DNA from: Bradyrhizobium sp.
Lineage (GTDB): Bacteria > Pseudomonadota > Alphaproteobacteria > Rhizobiales > Xanthobacteraceae
Assembly (NCBI RefSeq): GCF_004799445.1
Contig: NZ_SSNA01000137.1
Location: forward strand, 1 to 64,000
DNA length: 64,000 nt
Direction: 5' to 3'
Made by a program: the position numbers and the translations under genes. Positions 24,900-33,534 of the stretch are shown here, piece by piece. How positions within the stretch are numbered: the first letter of the stretch is position 1; each line of letters starts with the position of its first letter. The notes below the pieces were generated by a model, which saw only the letters and a program-made list of their open reading frames with translations, was not told the origin of the DNA and searched no databases.

Positions 24900-26078
24900 T
24901 CAGTTCGCGCCGGCGGCCGGCACCTCAATTTCAGCCGGCAGGATGATCGCGGCCGCGATCACCAGCATGCACAAGGCGGCGAACGCGTGCAGCATGGTGA
25001 CGAAACCGCCCTGCTGATACAGCCACGCCACCAGGCCTACCGACACGCCCGCGGCGGTGAAGCCGACGAAATAGCGAACCGCATAAGCGCGCGAGCGCCA
25101 TTCTTCGCTGGTGTATTTGCCGACCATGGCATCGTTGATCGTGACCTGGCCGAACGCGCCCATGACAATGCCGATGGCGGCGATGATCAGCGGCAGGTTC
25201 GACAACTCCGCCGCCACATACAAGAACGGTGCGAGCACAAAAGACAGCGGCAGCGAGACCGCCTTCAGCGAATAGCGGTCGATCAGCTTGCCGATGGTGT
25301 ACTGCGTCATCGCGCCGAACACATAGACGAAGGCGGCGATCACACCCAAGAGCGCCGGGCTCCTGGTAAGATCGCTCAAACGCTCCGCGAACAATTTGGG
25401 CAGCGCCACCGTCACCGCGTTGAAGGTGGTGGAAATCGCGATCACCACGATCAACAGCGCCACAATCACCCGCCACATGTCCCCCCTCGCGACCCGGGCC
25501 TGCGCCGCGGCCTGCCTGACGGTTGAGCGGTCCTCGTGAACCACCGTCCACATGAAGGCTGCACCAAGCAGGATCGTGACGGCGCCCGGAATGATGAAGG
25601 CCCAGCGCCAGCCGAGATACTGGCCGACGATGCCGGTGACCAGCGCCGACGACGCCACGCCGAGATTGCCCCAGACGCCATTAAGGCCCATCTCGCGGCC
25701 GAGCCGGTCGGCATAGGACACGATCATCGCGGTGCCGACGGGATGATAGATCGACGCGAACAGGCCGATCGACAACAGCGCCGCGCCGAGTTCGAGCTTG
25801 GTCTGCACGAGGCCGACCGCGATCATCGAGGCGCCGATGCCGGTAAAGAAGATCACCATCATGTGGCGGCGGCTCCAGCGGTCGCCGAGCCAGCCGGTCA
25901 AGAGCGAGCCGGCGCCGAAGGCGACGAAGCCCGGTGTGGCGTAAGGCAACAGCTCCGAATAGGCCATGCCGAGCGCGGGCCCCATCACGATCACGGCCGC
26001 GGCGAAGATCAGCATCGAATAATGGTCGATGAAATGGGCGGCGTTGACGAAGCCGATCACCCGGGCCGGGCTGTTCAT
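24900..26078 (-). CDS. MFS transporter, fosmidomycin-resistance-like
   Basis: 392 residues, 12 predicted helices; GGGGAG just before the ATG. GWLGDRWSRRHMM is the loop 2-3 motif and the N-terminus FVNAAHFIDHYSMLIFAAAV resembles the Fsr/DHA efflux group (SIYHPVGTAMI, GVWGNLGVASSALVTGIVG). It is likely an exporter of a small molecule. It is divergent from an AraC regulator 53 bases away, an arrangement like nimT-nimR of E. coli in which the regulator controls the pump. Confidence 0.85.
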   Translation of the reverse strand: MNSPARVIGFVNAAHFIDHYSMLIFAAAVIVMGPALGMAYSELLPYATPGFVAFGAGSLLTGWLGDRWSRRHMMVIFFTGIGASMIAVGLVQTKLELGAALLSIGLFASIYHPVGTAMIVSYADRLGREMGLNGVWGNLGVASSALVTGIVGQYLGWRWAFIIPGAVTILLGAAFMWTVVHEDRSTVRQAAAQARVARGDMWRVIVALLIVVIAISTTFNAVTVALPKLFAERLSDLTRSPALLGVIAAFVYVFGAMTQYTIGKLIDRYSLKAVSLPLSFVLAPFLYVAAELSNLPLIIAAIGIVMGAFGQVTINDAMVGKYTSEEWRSRAYAVRYFVGFTAAGVSVGLVAWLYQQGGFVTMLHAFAALCMLVIAAAIILPAEIEVPAAGAN

Positions 26079-26131
26079 GGCTCTACTCCCCTCGCGTTTT
26101 GAAGTAGGTTATACGGTCTTGTGCTGACGGG

Positions 26132-26941
26132 ATGCGGCCAATGGGTATCGTCGAAACGCCAATCGTTGCCATCAGGGGAAGCCACCGCACGACCAACGAC
26201 GGTGTCCACCTCGTCGCGCGTCATTACAAAAAGGGCGTTCGGCTCGACGCCCACATGCACCGCGAAGCGCAGCTGGTTTATGCGGCCCGCGGCACTATGC
26301 AGGTCACGACCCCGAAGGGGCGCTGGCTGGTGCCGCCGGATCGCGCGGTATGGGTGCCGGCCCGGCTCGAACACGCCATCGACGTGCTGGCCGACATCGA
26401 CATGCGGACGCTGTATTTCGATCTGGCGTGGCTGAAACGCGAAAAGCCCCGCGCACGCCTCGGCGCGGAATTCGTGGTGCGGGTGTCACGGTTGCTGCAC
26501 GAGTCGATCCTGGCCTTGTTCGACGAACGCCATAACCCCGACCGCACCGCGCTCCTGATCAGGCTGGCCGTGCTCGAACTGCATCACGCCGACGATTCCG
26601 CAACCTTCGTTCCGCTGCCGCATGAGCCGCGTTGCCGGCGCGCGGCGAACATTGTGCTCGCCGATCCCACCGCTGCGCATGAGATCGAGGCGCTGGCGCG
26701 CATGGTCGGAACCTCGGTGCGGACGTTATCACGGTTGTTTTCGTCGGAAACGCAACTGAGCTTCAAGAGCTGGTGCCAGCGCGCGCGCATCGCCGCCGCG
26801 ATCGAACGGCTGTCGACCGAGGCCGACGTCTCGGTCAAGCAACTCGCCGCGGGGCTCGGCTACGCCAGCGTGCCGGCCTTTTCACACGCATTCCGGCAGG
26901 TGACGGGCAAGACCCCCACCGCTTTTTTGGCCATGAAATAA
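26132..26941 (+). CDS. AraC-family regulator with N-terminal cupin (NimR-like)
   Basis: 269 residues. Residues 20-110 are an AraC-binding cupin (HMHREAQLVYAARGTMQVTT, WLVPPDRAVWVPARLEHAID). Residues 165-265 hold two helix-turn-helix motifs (EIEALARMVGTSVRTLSRLF and VSVKQLAAGLGYASVPAFSHAF). The start is ATG 26132 or 26141; neither has a strong ribosome-binding site. It most likely controls the divergent MFS gene, since the 53-base gap must contain both promoters. No palindrome is obvious in that gap. Confidence 0.87.
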   Translation: MRPMGIVETPIVAIRGSHRTTNDGVHLVARHYKKGVRLDAHMHREAQLVYAARGTMQVTTPKGRWLVPPDRAVWVPARLEHAIDVLADIDMRTLYFDLAWLKREKPRARLGAEFVVRVSRLLHESILALFDERHNPDRTALLIRLAVLELHHADDSATFVPLPHEPRCRRAANIVLADPTAAHEIEALARMVGTSVRTLSRLFSSETQLSFKSWCQRARIAAAIERLSTEADVSVKQLAAGLGYASVPAFSHAFRQVTGKTPTAFLAMK

Positions 26942-26988
26942 GGCCGATTTGGCGCTTGATTGAAGAGGGGCAAGACGCTTCAAATATC

Positions 26989-27123
26989 ATGGCTGTCATA
27001 CGCGGGCTTGACCCGCGTATCCATCCATCTTGATAAAACCCATTTTTCGAAGGAGATGGATGGCCGGGCATAGGCGAGCGAAAGCGACGCCGTCCTTCGG
27101 ACGGCTATGCCCGGCCATGACGG
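26989..27123. repeat. Dispersed palindromic repeat, GGCCGGGCATA family
   Basis: ATGGCTGTCATACGCGGGCT, an inner TCCATCCATCTTG / GGAGATGGATGG inverted pair, and ACGCCGTCCTTCGGACGGC, CCCGGCCATGACGG at the right. It lies 110 bases before the malonyl-CoA decarboxylase start. Confidence 0.7.
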
Positions 27124-27233
27124 TTGTTGTTAGATAGGCGTGACGGTATTTTGTGCTGCTTCGCGTCGCGCGCTTGATTGTGATCGGCTTTATCTTAAAT
27201 CCATGTCACAATTGCACTCCATCTGGATTCGAC

Positions 27234-28595
27234 ATGCCCGCCAGGAATAACGCCTTCTTCTCCGATCTTCTCGCCTCGATTTCCGAGCGCGGCCGCACCC
27301 TGCTCCGCCGTGCCGGATCGTCCGACGACAAGCAAGACGCGTCCGACCTGATCGAGTTGTGCGAGGCGTTGTTATCGGGCCGGGGCGAGGCTTCCGGCAC
27401 CGCGATGGCGCGCGAGGTGCTCGATCGCTACCATCACCTCGACGAGACCGGCCGGCTTTCGTTCTTCGGAAATCTGGCCCGCCATTACGGTCCGGACCGG
27501 GAGAAACTGGCGCACGCGATCGAGAGCTGGCGTTCGCAGCCGAATGATGCCGACGCCAGCGATCTGCATTTTGCTTCCGAGCCGCGGCGCCAGGAACTGA
27601 TCCGCCGGCTCAACCGCGCGCCGGGCGGCACCAGCGAACTGGTGTCGATGCGCGCCGACTTGCTCGATCTCATGAATGGCGACAAGGATCTTGCCGCGCT
27701 CGACCGCGACGTCGTGCACTTATTGGCCTCATGGTTCAACAGGGGGTTTCTCGTGCTGCGCAGGATAGACTGGTCGACGCCAGCGAACATTCTGGAAAAG
27801 ATCATTCGCTATGAGGCGGTGCATGAGATCCGGGACTGGGACGATCTGCGCCGGCGCATCGATCCCGCCGACCGGCGTTGCTATGCGTTCTTTCATCCCG
27901 CGCTTGTCGATGAGCCCCTGATCTTCGTCGAGGTGGCGCTGACGGAATCTATTCCCGGCGCCATTGCGCCGCTGCTCGCCGAAGACCGCCAACCGGTGCC
28001 GATCGAGCGCGCCCGCACCGCGGTGTTCTATTCGATCTCCAACACCCAGCGCGGCCTGGGCGGAATATCCTTCGGCAATTTCCTGATCAAGCAGGTGGTC
28101 GAGGAATTGCGCCGCGAATTGCCCAAGCTGGAGAATTTCGTGACGCTGTCGCCGGTGCCGGGCTTCATGTCATGGCTGAAGAAGGCCAGCGACGTTCCCG
28201 TGAGCGACGAGGAGCGGGTGCTGCTCGAAAATCTGGAGCGGCCGGACTGGTTCGAGAATGCGGAAATCGCGACGCAACTGCGTTCGGTCGTTGAGCCGCT
28301 CGCGGCCTATTATTTCCTGAAAGCGCGCACGCCGAAGGGCCGGCTGATCGATTCGGTGGCCCGATTCCATCTCGGCAACGGCGCGCGGCTGGAGCGGATC
28401 GACTGGCTCGGCGATCTCTCGCCGAAGGGCCTGCGCGAATCCGCCGGCATCATGGTCAACTACCTCTATCGCCTCGAGGACATCGAGAAGAACCACGAGG
28501 CCTATGCCAACCAGGGCACGGTCGCGGCTTCCAGCGCGGTGAAGAAATTGCTCAAGAACGAGGGCCGGCGGCTATTGGACATGCGGCTGTCGTAG
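27234..28595 (+). CDS. Malonyl-CoA decarboxylase
   Basis: 453 residues from ATG 27234. Converts malonyl-CoA to acetyl-CoA and CO2. The N-terminal helical domain (residues 1-150) and the C-terminal acetyltransferase-like catalytic domain are both present at the usual length. The catalytic Ser306 is in FVTLSPVPGFMSWL and His379 in SVARFHLGNGARLER; the FYSISNTQRGLGGISFGNFL stretch binds CoA. No matB (malonyl-CoA synthetase) or matC transporter is adjacent, so it may balance fatty-acid synthesis instead of serving malonate growth. Confidence 0.93.
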   Translation: MPARNNAFFSDLLASISERGRTLLRRAGSSDDKQDASDLIELCEALLSGRGEASGTAMAREVLDRYHHLDETGRLSFFGNLARHYGPDREKLAHAIESWRSQPNDADASDLHFASEPRRQELIRRLNRAPGGTSELVSMRADLLDLMNGDKDLAALDRDVVHLLASWFNRGFLVLRRIDWSTPANILEKIIRYEAVHEIRDWDDLRRRIDPADRRCYAFFHPALVDEPLIFVEVALTESIPGAIAPLLAEDRQPVPIERARTAVFYSISNTQRGLGGISFGNFLIKQVVEELRRELPKLENFVTLSPVPGFMSWLKKASDVPVSDEERVLLENLERPDWFENAEIATQLRSVVEPLAAYYFLKARTPKGRLIDSVARFHLGNGARLERIDWLGDLSPKGLRESAGIMVNYLYRLEDIEKNHEAYANQGTVAASSAVKKLLKNEGRRLLDMRLS

Positions 28596-28616
28596 CCTCG
28601 AGGCCGACCGGCGCGC

Positions 28617-28637
28617 GGCAGGAGATGATTTCCTGCC
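28617..28637. terminator. Possible shared terminator between convergent genes
   Basis: GGCAGGA-GATGATT-TCCTGCC, seven pairs and a seven-base loop, between the decarboxylase stop and the receptor stop. No T-tract. A 13-base direct repeat (GTCCTTCAATTCT) lies next to it at about 28660-28690. Confidence 0.35.
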
Positions 28638-28686
28638 TGCTGCCGGCGATCAATTCCAAGTCCTTCAATTCTGAGGTCCTTCAATT

Positions 28687-31056
28687 CTAGAGTTTAGCCC
28701 TGGCCACCAACCGGAAGGTGCGGCCCTGACCGGGAGAAATGTTGTTGTCGCCGTCGGCGCTCGCCCAATAACCCTGGTTGAAGACATTTTCGATATTGAG
28801 CTGCCCGCTCCAGGTCTGGTTGATCTTCAGGTAAAGCGCGGCGTCGACGCGCACAAACCCCGGCAGCTTCACGAAGTCGTCCGACGACGCGAATGAATCC
28901 GAGAAGTAGATGACGCCGAGCCCGGCGCCCCACATTGAATCGATCTGATACTTGTTCCAGAGCGAGACCTGGTTGAACGGCACGAGCTGAACGCGATTGC
29001 CCGCCAGGATCGTCGGTGGGGCCGGATTGGCCGCTGTCGAGGAATTGGTATTGCTGCCGATTCGCGCATCCGTGTAGGCGTAGCCGAGTGTCGCCTGCCA
29101 ATCCTTGGTGACATAGCCGGTCAAGGCCGTCTCGAAGCCCTTGATGACGTTCAGGCCGCTGATCGCAAACAGGCCGCCGCCGATTGCCAGCGGCACGTTG
29201 GTACGGTTCAACTGATAAATCGCCGCGGTATACTGCAGGCGCGGAAAGATATTCCACTTGACGCCGACTTCGGTGTTTTCGAACTTCTGCGGCGGGATCA
29301 GCGCCGACCCGGTATTCAACGCGCTGAACTGATCGCCGGCTGACGGCAGATACGAAATACTGTAGGCGCCATAGACCGACAGATTGTCGACCGGCTTCAC
29401 GATGACAGCGGCGCGCGGCGACACCAGATCGTCGGTGCGGGTACGAAAGATCGCGGTGTTTTCATCGGTCGCGCTGAGTTCGAAGCGGTCGAAACGCGCA
29501 CCGGCGATCAATTGAAGCCAGCGCGTGATATCGATCTGGTCCTGCGCATAGGCGGATTCGATATTGAGGCGGTACTTGCTGTCGGAATCGGCCGCGGTAA
29601 CGCCGGGCGAAAACGCGCCTGGAAGCTGGTGAATGAAGCTGACCGGGCCGAAATAGGTCGGAGCGAGCGCATTGCCCGGCGCCGCGTTGGTTCCGGTGCT
29701 GGCAAAGATGCCGGTATTGCGAAGATCGAGGCCGGTCTGCCGATCGAACTCCGTTCCGAACGCGATGGTGTGACGGACCGGACCGGTCATCGTCTTGTAG
29801 ATGAAGTCGGTCTGGTTGAACGCGTTTTCGCGGTTGGTGACGTGGTTATAGGCGTTATAGCTGAAGCTGCCATTGGCGGCGACCGAACTGCCGGGATAGA
29901 CGTTCTGGTAGGATCGGTTGAAATCGGCGTACAGCGACGAATTCTTGACGGTCAATCCGTTGCCGAAATCGTGCTCAATCACCGCCATTCCGGTCTGCAC
30001 GTCCGCCCTGGTATTGTTGTATTGCGGGCTGCCGTAGAACGCCGAAAGATTGCCGTTCGGTGCGAACGGCGCCGTCGGATTAAACAGCGTCCCGGTCCCG
30101 AACGACGGATTGCCGCGATCGGCGACTTCCCTGTCGTGATAGAATTCGTAGCTCAGCTTGATCTTGGTATCGTCATCCGGCTTCAGTGTGACGGTCGGGT
30201 TGAATCCGAAGCGCTCCAGGTTTCCGTAGTCACGGAATGTATCGCTTCCTTCGTAGAACGTATTGAGGCGCACGGCGACGTTCTCGTTGATGGCCTGGCC
30301 GGCATCGAGCGTGACCCGGCGATCGCCGTAAGAGCCCGTCTGCACGCTCGCATCATAAACCCTGGTGCCGTCGGCTTCCTTGAGCGTGCGATTGACCACA
30401 CCGCCACCCGCACCGCGTCCGAACACCAGCGCGGCGGGACCCTTCAGCACTTCGAGGCTCTGGGTATTGTAGATATCGCGATAATATTGAACGTCGTCAC
30501 GGAAACCGTTGACGAAGAAATTCGCGCTGGAATCGACGCCGCGAATGACGAGTTCGTCGCGGTTGCCCTCGCCCTGATGCACCGCGACGCCCGGAACGTA
30601 GCGCGTCAGTTCGGTGATGCCGTGGGTGCTCTGGTCCTGAATGAAATCCTTGGTCAGGACGCTGACCGATTGCGGGATGTTCAGCAGCGGCGTGTTGGTC
30701 TTGGTGCCGACCGATGTGCTGTCGGAATAATAGCCGGTCGTGCCGGTGCGGGCGTCCTGCGACACCGCAAACGGCTTCGGCGCCGGGCTCGTCTCCGGCC
30801 GGTGCGCCGTTTGCGACCGGCGCTGGGCGCTGCCGCGCGTGGCGCGCAATTGAGCCGGAGCAAGATCGGCGCGGCGCTTGCCTTCGGGAGCGGTAATCGT
30901 CACCGGCGGGAGCGACGTTCCGGATGCCTGCTGCGCCGCTGCCGTCTGGGCCCGGGTGTCCTGCGCACCGACCAATACGCCGAGCACGACATAGCTCGCC
31001 GAGCGAAGCCGCACCGCGGATGCAAGACGGATTTTAGACTTCAACGAACTCTTCAC
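28687..31056 (-). CDS. TonB-dependent siderophore receptor
   Basis: About 789 residues from GTG 31056 (GGGGG eight bases upstream; a TTG at 31071 is also in frame). A signal peptide leads to AQTAAAQQ. A TonB-box-like LPPVTITAPE follows near residue 50, then a plug domain (NIPQSVSVLTKDFIQDQ, ITELTRYVPGVAVHQGEGNR, LEVLKGPAALVFGRGAGGGV) and a 22-strand barrel ending VARAKL with the terminal hydrophobic residue. It is similar in layout to FoxA/FhuE/FcuA ferric-hydroxamate receptors and lacks the N-terminal signalling domain of FecA-type transducers. An Irr-type box lies about 100 bases upstream, which predicts iron control. Confidence 0.9.
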   Translation of the reverse strand: MKSSLKSKIRLASAVRLRSASYVVLGVLVGAQDTRAQTAAAQQASGTSLPPVTITAPEGKRRADLAPAQLRATRGSAQRRSQTAHRPETSPAPKPFAVSQDARTGTTGYYSDSTSVGTKTNTPLLNIPQSVSVLTKDFIQDQSTHGITELTRYVPGVAVHQGEGNRDELVIRGVDSSANFFVNGFRDDVQYYRDIYNTQSLEVLKGPAALVFGRGAGGGVVNRTLKEADGTRVYDASVQTGSYGDRRVTLDAGQAINENVAVRLNTFYEGSDTFRDYGNLERFGFNPTVTLKPDDDTKIKLSYEFYHDREVADRGNPSFGTGTLFNPTAPFAPNGNLSAFYGSPQYNNTRADVQTGMAVIEHDFGNGLTVKNSSLYADFNRSYQNVYPGSSVAANGSFSYNAYNHVTNRENAFNQTDFIYKTMTGPVRHTIAFGTEFDRQTGLDLRNTGIFASTGTNAAPGNALAPTYFGPVSFIHQLPGAFSPGVTAADSDSKYRLNIESAYAQDQIDITRWLQLIAGARFDRFELSATDENTAIFRTRTDDLVSPRAAVIVKPVDNLSVYGAYSISYLPSAGDQFSALNTGSALIPPQKFENTEVGVKWNIFPRLQYTAAIYQLNRTNVPLAIGGGLFAISGLNVIKGFETALTGYVTKDWQATLGYAYTDARIGSNTNSSTAANPAPPTILAGNRVQLVPFNQVSLWNKYQIDSMWGAGLGVIYFSDSFASSDDFVKLPGFVRVDAALYLKINQTWSGQLNIENVFNQGYWASADGDNNISPGQGRTFRLVARAKL

Positions 31057-31169
31057 GGCAGCTGCCCCCAATGTCGCGCCGCGTCTGTTGCGGCGTGTGA
31101 AGGCTCATGGCGAAATGGGAGCAATGTGTCGAGACAGGCGAGTTAGAATCACTCTCGCCGGAATTATTT

Positions 31170-31186
31170 CTTAGAAAATTTCTAAT
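31170..31186 (-). promoter_or_regulatory. Iron control element (Irr box) for the siderophore receptor
   Basis: TTAGAA-AAT-TTCTAA, a perfect inverted repeat of six bases with a three-base spacer (31171-31185). The rhizobial ICE motif bound by Irr is TTTAGAA-NNN-TTCTAAA; here only the outermost base on each side deviates. It is about 115 bases upstream of the receptor start. A further half-site (TTAGAATC) lies at 31143. In Bradyrhizobium Irr can activate or repress depending on where the box lies, so the sign is not predicted. Confidence 0.65.
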
Positions 31187-31429
31187 TCACTGAATCGAGG
31201 AAATCGCTGCGGCACAATGGTTTGTGGAGCGAGCAATTTCTCCAGCGCAAAAAAACGAGCTGTATTGTTCGATACATTCTAAAACGACGAGATCAGTTGC
31301 TGCCCGATCGACCTCTCGCCGGCCGCGATGGTGTTGTCGTTTGGATCGTTTCTAAATCTCGGGTTGACTGGCCGAGACCGGGCTGCGCCACGAACGGGCA
31401 GCGGGCGGCAGTACCACCTCACAACATTC
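31187..31429. other. Intergenic stretch between receptor and tarD
   Basis: No gene, repeat or clear terminator is seen between the Irr box and the tarD stop. Confidence 0.45.
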
Positions 31430-32599
31430 TCACGACGCCAGCGACTTCATCTCCGTATAGAGATCCGATTTCCCCTCAAAGCCGATGCCCGGCAAATCCG
31501 GCATGGTGATGTGACCGCTCTCGACGCGAACGCCGTCCGGAAAACCGCCATAGGGCTGGAACAGGTCGGGATAGCTCTCGTTGCCACCAAGGCCGAGGCC
31601 GGCGGCGATATTCAGCGACATCTGATGGCCACCATGCGGGATGCACCGGCTCGGCGACCAGCCGTGGGTCTTGAGAACCCCAAGCGTGCGCTGATATTCG
31701 CAAAGCCCGTAGGACAGCGCGCAGTCGAATTGCAGCCAGTCGCGGTCGGGCCGCATCCCGCCATAGCGGATCAGATTGCGCGCATCCTGATGGCTGAACA
31801 GATTCTCGCCGGTGGCCATGGCGGCCGGATAGAATTCCGCCAGCGCCGCCTGCAGCTGGAAGTCGAGGGGATCGCCGGCCTCCTCGTACCAGAACAGGGG
31901 ATAGTCGCGCAGCATCCTGGCGTAGGCGATTGCGGTCTCCAGATCGAACCGGCCGTTGGCGTCGACGGCGAGTTGCGCGTCCTTGCCGATCTCCTCGAGC
32001 ACGGCCTCGATCCGCAGGCGGTCTTCCGCGATCGGCGCGCCGCCGATCTTCATCTTGACGACGTTGTAGCCGCGGTCGAGATAGCTGCGCATCTCGCCGC
32101 GCAGCATCGACAGGCCCTTGCCGGGGTAATAATAGCCGCCGGCGGCATAGACGAACACCCGCGGATTGGCGTTGCGGCCGTGACGCTCGGCGAGCAACCG
32201 AAACAGCGGCTTGCCGGCGATCTTGGCCACCGCATCCCATACCGCCATGTCGATGGTGCCGACCGCCACCGAGCGCTCGCCATGGCCGCCGGGTTTTTCG
32301 TTCGACATCAGGGCCGACCAGACCTTGTCCGGATCGAGATTATCGCCGGCCTCGTTGAGCAGGGTCTTCGGATCGGCCTCCTTGAGCCGCGGCGCGAACC
32401 GCTCGCGGATCAATCCGCCCTGCCCGTAGCGACCGTTGGAATTGAAGCCGTAGCCGACCACGCGCCTGCCGTCGCGCACGACGTCGGTAACGACGGCGAC
32501 CAGGCTCGTCGTCATCTTGGTGAAGTCGATATAGGCGTTGCGGATCGGCGAGGAGATCGGTTTTGTCACTTCGCGGATGTCGACGATGCGGACGGACAT
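31430..32599 (-). CDS. tarD: D(-)-tartrate dehydratase (enolase superfamily)
   Basis: 389 residues. Dehydrates D-tartrate to oxaloacetate. All residues reported for the Bradyrhizobium enzyme are in register: Lys184 (VVKMKIGG, with Lys182), Mg ligands Asp213 (VDANGRF), Glu239 (FWYEEAGDP) and Glu265 (ATGENLF), and the general acid/base His322 (IPHGGHQ). The mandelate-racemase-like capping domain spans 1-130. The overall sequence agrees closely with the characterised protein as I remember it. No transporter or LysR regulator for tartrate is adjacent. Confidence 0.93.
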   Translation of the reverse strand: MSVRIVDIREVTKPISSPIRNAYIDFTKMTTSLVAVVTDVVRDGRRVVGYGFNSNGRYGQGGLIRERFAPRLKEADPKTLLNEAGDNLDPDKVWSALMSNEKPGGHGERSVAVGTIDMAVWDAVAKIAGKPLFRLLAERHGRNANPRVFVYAAGGYYYPGKGLSMLRGEMRSYLDRGYNVVKMKIGGAPIAEDRLRIEAVLEEIGKDAQLAVDANGRFDLETAIAYARMLRDYPLFWYEEAGDPLDFQLQAALAEFYPAAMATGENLFSHQDARNLIRYGGMRPDRDWLQFDCALSYGLCEYQRTLGVLKTHGWSPSRCIPHGGHQMSLNIAAGLGLGGNESYPDLFQPYGGFPDGVRVESGHITMPDLPGIGFEGKSDLYTEMKSLAS

Positions 32600-32638
32600 T
32601 GGCTTTGGCTTTCGGGAGATGGCGGGAACTGTCTACAC

Positions 32639-32759
32639 CGTCATTGCGAGCCACCGGGTCGCGCGAATGCGCGCCCGATGATAAACTCCGCGAAGCAATC
32701 CATTGCTGCACCAGCGGAAAGAATGGATTGCTTCGTCGCTTCGCTCCTCGCAATGACGG
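32639..32759. repeat. Dispersed repeat, GTCATTGCGAGC family
   Basis: Begins CGTCATTGCGAG and ends CTCGCAATGACGG, with AAGCAATCCATTGCT and ATGGATTGCTTCG inside. This is a very common intergenic palindrome type in Bradyrhizobium. It lies between tarD and the DUF3297 gene. Confidence 0.85.
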
Positions 32760-32769
32760 AAGAAGAAAC

Positions 32770-33021
32770 TCAGGACGTTCCCTTGTCGCGAAAATACGGC
32801 TCTACCGGGCCATGGACCTTGATGGTCAGCGGATTGCCGTAGCGATCCTTGGCGTTGCCGGCGGTCACGCGCACCCAACCCTCGCTGACGCAGTATTCCT
32901 CGACATTGGTCTTCTCGATGCCCTTGAAGCGAATGCCGACGTCGCGCGCCAGCACCGCTTCGTCGTAGTAGGGGCTTTTCGGATCGCTCGAAAGCCGGTC
33001 CGGCAATTGATCGGTCGTCAT
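32770..33021 (-). CDS. DUF3297 family protein
   Basis: 83 residues from ATG 33021. The whole protein matches the small conserved DUF3297 pattern: LPDRLSSDPKSPYYDEAVL, VGIRFKGIEKTNVEEYCVSE, GWVRV and a final KVHGPVEPYF. No function is known for the family. It starts 18 bases after the glutathione peroxidase stop, so the two are probably co-transcribed with the amidase upstream. Confidence 0.8.
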   Translation of the reverse strand: MTTDQLPDRLSSDPKSPYYDEAVLARDVGIRFKGIEKTNVEEYCVSEGWVRVTAGNAKDRYGNPLTIKVHGPVEPYFRDKGTS

Positions 33022-33038
33022 GGTCTGGTTCTTCTCGT

Positions 33039-33515
33039 TCACAATAGCGCCTCGATTTCCTTTGTAAGGGCTTCCGGGGTTGTGGTCGGCGCGTGGCGCG
33101 CCACCACCTTGCCCGAACGGTCGACCAGGAATTTGGTGAAATTCCATTTGATCGACGAGCCGAGCAGCCCGGATTTCTCGCTCCTCAAATATTGATACAG
33201 CGGATGCGCGTTGCCGCCATTGACGTCGATCTTGTCAAACAGCGGAAAGCTGACGGCATAGTTGGTGGCGCAGAATTGCTGAATCTGCGCGGCGTCGCCC
33301 GGTTCCTGGCGCCCGAACTGGTTGCACGGAAATCCGAGCACCGAAAAGCCGCGCGAAGCGAAAGTCTTTTGCAGCGCCTCGAGGCCCTTGTATTGCGGGG
33401 TAAATCCACAGGCGCTCGCGGTGTTGACGATCAAGAGAACCTGACCTTCGAACCGCTTCAGCGGAACATCCTCGCCGGCGAGCGATTTTGCCGTGAAATC
33501 GTAAATGCTGGCCAT
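33039..33515 (-). CDS. Glutathione peroxidase family (thiol peroxidase)
   Basis: 158 residues. The peroxidatic Cys36 is in NTASACGFTPQY, the conserved Gln70 in FPCNQFGRQEPG and Trp124-Asn125 in KWNFTKFL, completing the GPx tetrad with Cys instead of selenocysteine. Cys82 (QQFCATNY) could be the resolving residue, which would make it thioredoxin-dependent. It reduces hydrogen peroxide or lipid hydroperoxides in the cytosol. Middle gene of a tight minus-strand run: amidase, GPx, DUF3297. Confidence 0.9.
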   Translation of the reverse strand: MASIYDFTAKSLAGEDVPLKRFEGQVLLIVNTASACGFTPQYKGLEALQKTFASRGFSVLGFPCNQFGRQEPGDAAQIQQFCATNYAVSFPLFDKIDVNGGNAHPLYQYLRSEKSGLLGSSIKWNFTKFLVDRSGKVVARHAPTTTPEALTKEIEALL

Positions 33516-33534
33516 GGTATTTCTTTAAGCCCCT

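Noticed and set aside
29512..31146. 544-codon open frame antisense to the TonB receptor
   Set aside because: No motif and no ribosome-binding site; the receptor on the other strand has a full plug and barrel.
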